Assembly (NCBI GenBank): GCA_030607635.1
Contig: JAUWJP010000045.1
Location: forward strand, 1-9,281
Source of the DNA: Candidatus Aminicenantota bacterium
GTDB lineage: Bacteria > Acidobacteriota > Aminicenantia > Aminicenantales > Aminicenantaceae
DNA length: 9,281 bases
Direction: 5' to 3'
Shown in pieces: positions 6,537 through 9,281 of this stretch (its first letter is position 1; each line of letters begins with the position of its first letter). A model generated the notes under the pieces. It was not told the DNA's origin and did not search any database. It was given only the letters and a program-made list of their open reading frames with translations. Both the position numbers and the translations under genes were made by a program.

Positions 6537-6998
6537 TTATTGTTTTTCCTTTTTTGCTTGTTTTTTGGGGCTAGACTTGGTTTTACTTCGGAAAGAATAT
6601 TTATTAAACAATTCTGAAAAATCCTGGGAGGGCTCTTTAAATCTTTGGGGGAGATTAAAAATACAGTCGGTGAGCTTTGCTTCTCCTTTAACGACATCTT
6701 CAGCAAAAGTCAAACACGTGGGAGCACCGCATGCCCCGCAATCAATCTTGGGCAGTGATTCGTTGATAAGCTCTTTTTCTTTTCTTTTTTTTATGGCTTT
6801 GGCTAAGTCTTTATCGAGAGGTTTGAGGGGGCGGGGTTCCAATTTTCCTTTAATAAAAAAATATTTCTGGCTGTAAAGCTTCCGGACTTCCTTGATGTCT
6901 GGACAGGCTTTTATTTGTTCGAACTCTAAGGTTTCAATCAATTTAAGGATTTTGTTATAAGAAATATACCGGTTTTCTACTGTTAGAGAGCCTCCCAC
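6537..6998 (-). CDS. C-terminal half of the HydS-like protein, with FeS (PF04060-type) domain
   Basis: This frame is the direct in-frame continuation of 7002-7907 across a TGA. The first codons after the TGA read CVGGSLTVENRY, the usual continuation of the hydrogenase-like C-x3-C motif, so it is not a separate gene by origin. The GTG at 6998 is the only near start and has no proper ribosome binding site, apart from possible reinitiation after the TGA. The domain near its C-terminus has LPKIDCGACGAPTC plus a distal Cys (C87, C90, C95, C112 counted from the GTG), the pattern of a small FeS-cluster domain found in hydrogenase and Hdr-type proteins. It ends in a Lys-rich tail. There is no PAS domain, unlike many HydS proteins. 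If the TGA is not read through, this half could be expressed only by reinitiation and would lack its partner cysteine. Confidence 0.75.
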   Translation of the reverse strand: MGGSLTVENRYISYNKILKLIETLEFEQIKACPDIKEVRKLYSQKYFFIKGKLEPRPLKPLDKDLAKAIKKRKEKELINESLPKIDCGACGAPTCLTFAEDVVKGEAKLTDCIFNLPQRFKEPSQDFSELFNKYSFRSKTKSSPKKQAKKEKQ

Positions 6999-7001
6999 GC
7001 A

Positions 7002-7004
7002 TCA
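7002..7004 (-). other. In-frame TGA inside the third H-cluster motif
   Basis: On the minus strand the codons around it read GAA GCC TAT TCC TGC ACC CAG TGA TGC GTG GGA GGC. The protein is EAYSCTQ-stop-CVGGSLTVEN, in one continuous frame. In hydrogenase-like proteins this motif is C-x3-C, with Gly usual before the second Cys, so the TGA sits where a Gly codon (for example GGA) would normally be. TGA is used as a normal stop elsewhere in the window (2403-2405; 7904-7906, where it overlaps the next start), arguing against a global UGA reassignment. Confidence 0.85.
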
Positions 7005-7907
7005 CTGGGTGCAGGAATAGGCTTCGACAAAGTCAATGTTTCTCAGCTTTCCTCTTTCAATATCATCAAAGACTTTTAAGATTTCAGTTAGTCCCGAAAC
7101 AGCCAGGGAATTTTTCAGCCGCAGAGTTCGGCAGATACCACCAACCATTGCCCATCCTACCCCAAGAATACAGATGTTTTCCAGGGCTTTCCTATAACTG
7201 CCTTTTTTGATACCTTCCATAGCGGAGAGGAGAGGTCCGTAAATATCTGAGATGGAAATGGCTCCATCTAAAAAAGATTCCCCTTTTTCTGCTGGTTGTT
7301 TTATAGAGATCATTTTTACAGGGCATGGTGTGAGATAAAAAGTGCCGATCTCTTTCTCTTTAAGTTTTAGTTGTTTTGATTTTTTCTTTTTAATTTCACG
7401 AGCCGCCAATTCTCTTGGAAGTTCAATAGGAATTATTTGGTCAATGAGTTCAGGGTATTTGACCTGGATCAAACGCACTACAGTCGGGCAAGCATTGGAG
7501 ATGAGCGGTTTGGGCCCCCTGTATTCTCGGAGATATTCCTGGGTGGCGAAGCTGACTTCTCCGCAGGTAAGTGCCAGGTCAAAAGCATCATCGAACCCCA
7601 GAATTTTTATCCCGGAGAGGATTTTCTCTGGCAAAATTTCTCTTCCGAATTGAGCATAAAGAGCAGGAGAGGGTATGGCGACTGTATGGCGGAACTTGGC
7701 GAGCTCTCCAAAGGGATCTGTTAAAGGGACGATGGCATCATTAGGACAAACTGTGATACATTCTCCACAATCGATGCATTTCTCTTCGATTAGAAAGGCC
7801 TTTCCATTTCTGATCCTGATGGCTTGAGTGGGACACACCCTCATGCATTTCATCCGGCCATCACACTTTTCCGTATCAATCCGGATGGAATGAAAGTATT
7901 CGTTCAT
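7002..7907 (-). CDS. HydS-like [FeFe]-hydrogenase-domain Fe-S protein, N-terminal part ending at in-frame TGA
   Basis: 301 residues before the TGA. Two ferredoxin motifs come first: C15-x5-C21-x3-C25-P (Arg18 stands where the second Cys of a canonical cluster would be) and the complete C44-x2-C47-x2-C50-x3-C54-P. Then comes the large-subunit C-terminal ([FeFe] H-domain) region, with SNACP (C140) for motif 1, TPCPVK (C195) for motif 2 and SCTQ (C299) for motif 3; C303 follows the TGA. The four H-cluster cysteine positions are therefore all kept across the break. Motif 1 has Ala where catalytic enzymes have the proton-relay Cys (TSCCP), a trait recalled for putative sensory HydS proteins, so a sensory or regulatory role is favoured over H2 turnover. 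The start ATG 7907 overlaps the stop of the RsbW-like gene as ATGA. Full length with the downstream half would be about 456 residues, in the range of the family. Confidence 0.88.
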   Translation of the reverse strand: MNEYFHSIRIDTEKCDGRMKCMRVCPTQAIRIRNGKAFLIEEKCIDCGECITVCPNDAIVPLTDPFGELAKFRHTVAIPSPALYAQFGREILPEKILSGIKILGFDDAFDLALTCGEVSFATQEYLREYRGPKPLISNACPTVVRLIQVKYPELIDQIIPIELPRELAAREIKKKKSKQLKLKEKEIGTFYLTPCPVKMISIKQPAEKGESFLDGAISISDIYGPLLSAMEGIKKGSYRKALENICILGVGWAMVGGICRTLRLKNSLAVSGLTEILKVFDDIERGKLRNIDFVEAYSCTQ

Positions 7908-8353
7908 TTTTTTTCTGTTTTATCCAAACAAATTGTTATGTCTATTGACGTTCCTTTGCCCGGGATTGAGGAAATCTCGAATTTATCAGCATTTTTTTTA
8001 ATATTGGGAAGTCCCATGCCTGCGCCAAATCCCATCTCTCGCATTTCATCAGTGGCGGTCGAAAAACCTTCCTTCATGGCCAAATCTATATTCTCAATCC
8101 CAGGACCTTCGTCCTCGAGCTTAAGATGAAGTTTCTCAGGAGTAATGTTTAGAGTGAGAACCGCTCTGTGAGCATACATAACAACATTCATTTCTGCCTC
8201 ATAGGAGGCGATGGCTGTGCGGACGACGATCGAGGAATGGATGCCGATCTCCTGGAGTATTGCTTTGATATTTGTGGATATCCTTCCTGCATTGCTGAAA
8301 TCATGCCCATTTATTTCGAAGCGATGAGATAATCCATTCTCGTCGCTCATCAT
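7904..8353 (-). CDS. RsbW/SpoIIAB-like ATP-binding protein
   Basis: A 149-residue GHKL ATPase of the anti-sigma-factor/serine-kinase type. N-box-like ASYEAEMNVVMYA (about 49-61), G1 DEGPGIENID, and G2 GFGAGMGLPNIKK are present; there is no HisKA domain. Proteins of this type occur in [FeFe]-hydrogenase accessory operons beside DRTGG and HydS-like genes; whether it phosphorylates a partner or acts as a binding switch is unknown. The start overlaps the DRTGG stop as TAATG. Two adjacent ATGs (8353 and 8350) are equally possible starts. It ends in a TGA embedded in the ATGA overlap with the next gene, a sign of tight translational coupling. Confidence 0.9.
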   Translation of the reverse strand: MMSDENGLSHRFEINGHDFSNAGRISTNIKAILQEIGIHSSIVVRTAIASYEAEMNVVMYAHRAVLTLNITPEKLHLKLEDEGPGIENIDLAMKEGFSTATDEMREMGFGAGMGLPNIKKNADKFEISSIPGKGTSIDITICLDKTEKK

Positions 8354-8733
8354 TATTTTTTGGATGAAAGGCCACCTACTCCCGGAAGGCCGTGGCTAAA
8401 GAGGAGGCCACAAGTTGTGTACATCATGTATTTGGTTGATAGAAGAGGAATTCCTTTTTCTCTGGCTTCCTCGATTCCCGTATTATCTGGTTTTTTACCC
8501 CGGACATACACAATGGCTTTGGCATCGATTATATTTGCTGTCCTGACCGATTGAGCATTGGATAAACCGGTCAGAAGGAGGATTCCTGGTTTGCCAAAGG
8601 CTAAGACATCACTCATGAGGTCAGATCCTCCTGCAAATTCGATTTCTAGGTCAAGACTGTCAACCCCGATGATGACCTCTGCCTGAAGGAGCTCCTTGAT
8701 TTCTTTTAAAGTCATTTTAGTTTTTTTTGGCAT
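8353..8733 (-). CDS. DRTGG-domain protein (first copy)
   Basis: A 126-residue protein with MTLKEIKELLQAEVI at its N-terminus, FAGGSDLMSDVLAF near the centre and EKGIPLLSTKYMMYTTCGLL toward the end, the pattern of a stand-alone DRTGG domain. The extra C-terminal tail is Gly/Ser/Lys-rich. ATG 8733 is used here; a second ATG at 8715 gives the N-terminus that lines up with the other DRTGG paralogue (6200-6535). Neither has a strong Shine-Dalgarno sequence. It is the first gene after the 110-base gap and terminator-like hairpin, so it probably opens the accessory operon. The function is not known in detail; ligand or partner binding in a hydrogenase regulatory module is inference. Confidence 0.87.
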   Translation of the reverse strand: MPKKTKMTLKEIKELLQAEVIIGVDSLDLEIEFAGGSDLMSDVLAFGKPGILLLTGLSNAQSVRTANIIDAKAIVYVRGKKPDNTGIEEAREKGIPLLSTKYMMYTTCGLLFSHGLPGVGGLSSKK

Positions 8734-8797
8734 TTCTTTTTAGTGTGTATATGACATCGGTTATTTTAACATAAAAAGAAAGAAAAAGTGAAAAAGC

Positions 8798-8833
8798 AAA
8801 AAAGTGGGGTCAAAAAACAAGACCTGCCCCCAC
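8798..8833 (-). terminator. Hairpin with T-tract after the maturation protease gene
   Basis: On the minus strand GTGGGG (8828-8833) and CCCCAC (8804-8809) pair, with an inner GGTC/GACC possibility around a T-rich loop, and six Ts follow. It begins about ten bases past the protease stop and would end that transcript. Its core (GGTCTTGTTTTTTGACCCC) resembles short dispersed palindromes I recall from anaerobic bacterial genomes, so it may be a repeat doing double duty. The rest of the 8734-8843 gap is A/T-rich, with no convincing promoter for the DRTGG operon. Confidence 0.6.
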
Positions 8834-8843
8834 CAAGTTTTCC

Positions 8844-9281
8844 TTAGGGTAGATGTTGTGGTGAATCAGATTTTATTATCTTTGTTATTTCATCTACGAT
8901 TCCTGGAATTTTGCTTTTTACCGCAGGAGTACATTCCTCACCAAATGTAGTATTATCTTTTATCTCTATTGCATAAATTTCAATAATTTTAGGTATTTTG
9001 TATCCCAGCTTCCTTCCGAGTTCAATTGCAGTTCTAATATTCATCCCATGTGAGTATGATGTAGTTGCAGAATTTCCTATGTCTTCCAGTTTTAGTTTGT
9101 AAAGGGTGCCAGGTGCTTCTTTTTCTGTTTTTATGGAATCAATTATGATAAGTCTTTCATAACCAACAACATACTCAAGCAGTGAAATTCCCGCCAGACT
9201 TGTTTCTATCACCTCAACATTAGGAAGGAAAAGCTTCTTGATTTCATTTGCTACACAGATGCCTACCGAATCATCTGTAAG
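8844..9281 (-). CDS. [NiFe]-hydrogenase maturation protease (HycI/HyaD/HybD family), N-terminus cut by window
   Basis: The frame is open to the window edge, giving 145 residues without the start; the GTG at 9212 is internal because LTDDSVGICVA upstream is the family's conserved N-terminal motif (usually GN-x3-DDGVG). This endopeptidase removes the C-terminal tail of [NiFe]-hydrogenase large subunits after nickel insertion, in the cytoplasm. The metal-binding positions are visible: Asp4 of TDDSVG (equivalent to Glu16 of HybD), Asp48 in LIIIDSI and His78 in SYSHGMN (numbering from the window edge). An EECTPAVKSKIPG segment is near the C-terminus. It implies a [NiFe]-hydrogenase gene set just outside the window on the right. 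It is separated from the DRTGG operon by a terminator-like hairpin. Confidence 0.92.
   Translation of the reverse strand, partial: LTDDSVGICVANEIKKLFLPNVEVIETSLAGISLLEYVVGYERLIIIDSIKTEKEAPGTLYKLKLEDIGNSATTSYSHGMNIRTAIELGRKLGYKIPKIIEIYAIEIKDNTTFGEECTPAVKSKIPGIVDEITKIIKSDSPQHLP

Noticed and set aside
6536..6706. Upstream extension of the second DRTGG gene
   Set aside because: It overlaps the end of the HydS-like gene in another frame, and the domain begins at ATG 6535, which has AAGGA upstream and sits one base after the previous stop.
6390..6876. Plus-strand open frames opposite the DRTGG and HydS-like genes
   Set aside because: They are antisense shadows of well-supported minus-strand genes, with no domain motifs and no ribosome binding sites.
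6954..7002. Possible SECIS element downstream of the TGA
   Set aside because: The hairpins found are short, one is too close to the UGA and the other lacks the G expected at the start of the apical loop. Not enough to call.
7000..7002. ATG overlapping the TGA (TGATG) as a restart for the downstream half
   Set aside because: It is in a different frame and meets a stop after about 15 codons, so it cannot produce the conserved C-terminal half.
1..9281. CRISPR arrays, tRNA or rRNA genes, complete insertion sequences, toxin-antitoxin or defence genes
   Set aside because: No regularly spaced direct repeats, no tRNA/rRNA-like sequence and no transposase motifs were seen on reading both strands.

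Overview
The window looks like chromosomal DNA from an anaerobic, probably uncultured bacterium of fairly low GC content. It carries sigma-54-type regulation, a histidine kinase, [FeFe]-hydrogenase-related accessory genes, a hydrogenase maturation protease and an F420-hydrogenase/formate-dehydrogenase beta-type iron-sulfur subunit. I cannot name a phylum from the sequence alone.

Layout. Positions 1-504 (+) hold the 3' end of an FdhB/FrhB-like Fe-S subunit. Positions 505-765 hold debris: a ferredoxin-like remnant in frame behind the FdhB stop, then a decayed, internally deleted piece of the HATPase gene that is intact at 4922-5452. Positions 885-3726 (+) encode an overlapping two-component pair: a cytoplasmic PAS-PAS histidine kinase and an NtrC-family sigma-54 activator. 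A strong -24/-12 (sigma-54) promoter at 3851-3866 precedes an orphan response regulator (3964-4788) whose C-terminus carries two tandem cysteine modules instead of a DNA-binding domain. A long imperfect inverted repeat (4804-4893) separates these + strand genes from a convergent operon.

The minus-strand operon reads from right to left: end of a [NiFe]-hydrogenase maturation protease (8844-9281, cut by the window), a terminator-like hairpin, DRTGG protein (8353-8733), RsbW-like ATPase (7904-8353), a HydS-like [FeFe]-hydrogenase-domain protein broken by an in-frame TGA (7002-7907 and 6537-6998), a second DRTGG protein (6200-6535), a PHP-family phosphoesterase (5459-6190) and a stand-alone HATPase (4922-5452). 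Spacing within the last seven reading frames is tight: ATGA and TAATG overlaps or gaps of 1-9 nt. This is the regulatory/accessory module that often accompanies electron-bifurcating [FeFe]-hydrogenase genes, but the catalytic HydABC genes are not in this window.

How it may work (inference): the HydS-like protein, DRTGG proteins and two kinase-like ATPases would sense redox or H2 state and signal to hydrogenase expression or activity. The PAS kinase/NtrC pair with sigma-54 could drive the Cys-rich response regulator. The most notable observation is the TGA that falls between the two cysteines of the third H-cluster motif of the HydS-like protein, with strong homology continuing in the same frame. 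It is either a nonsense mutation or sequence error, or a recoded codon.
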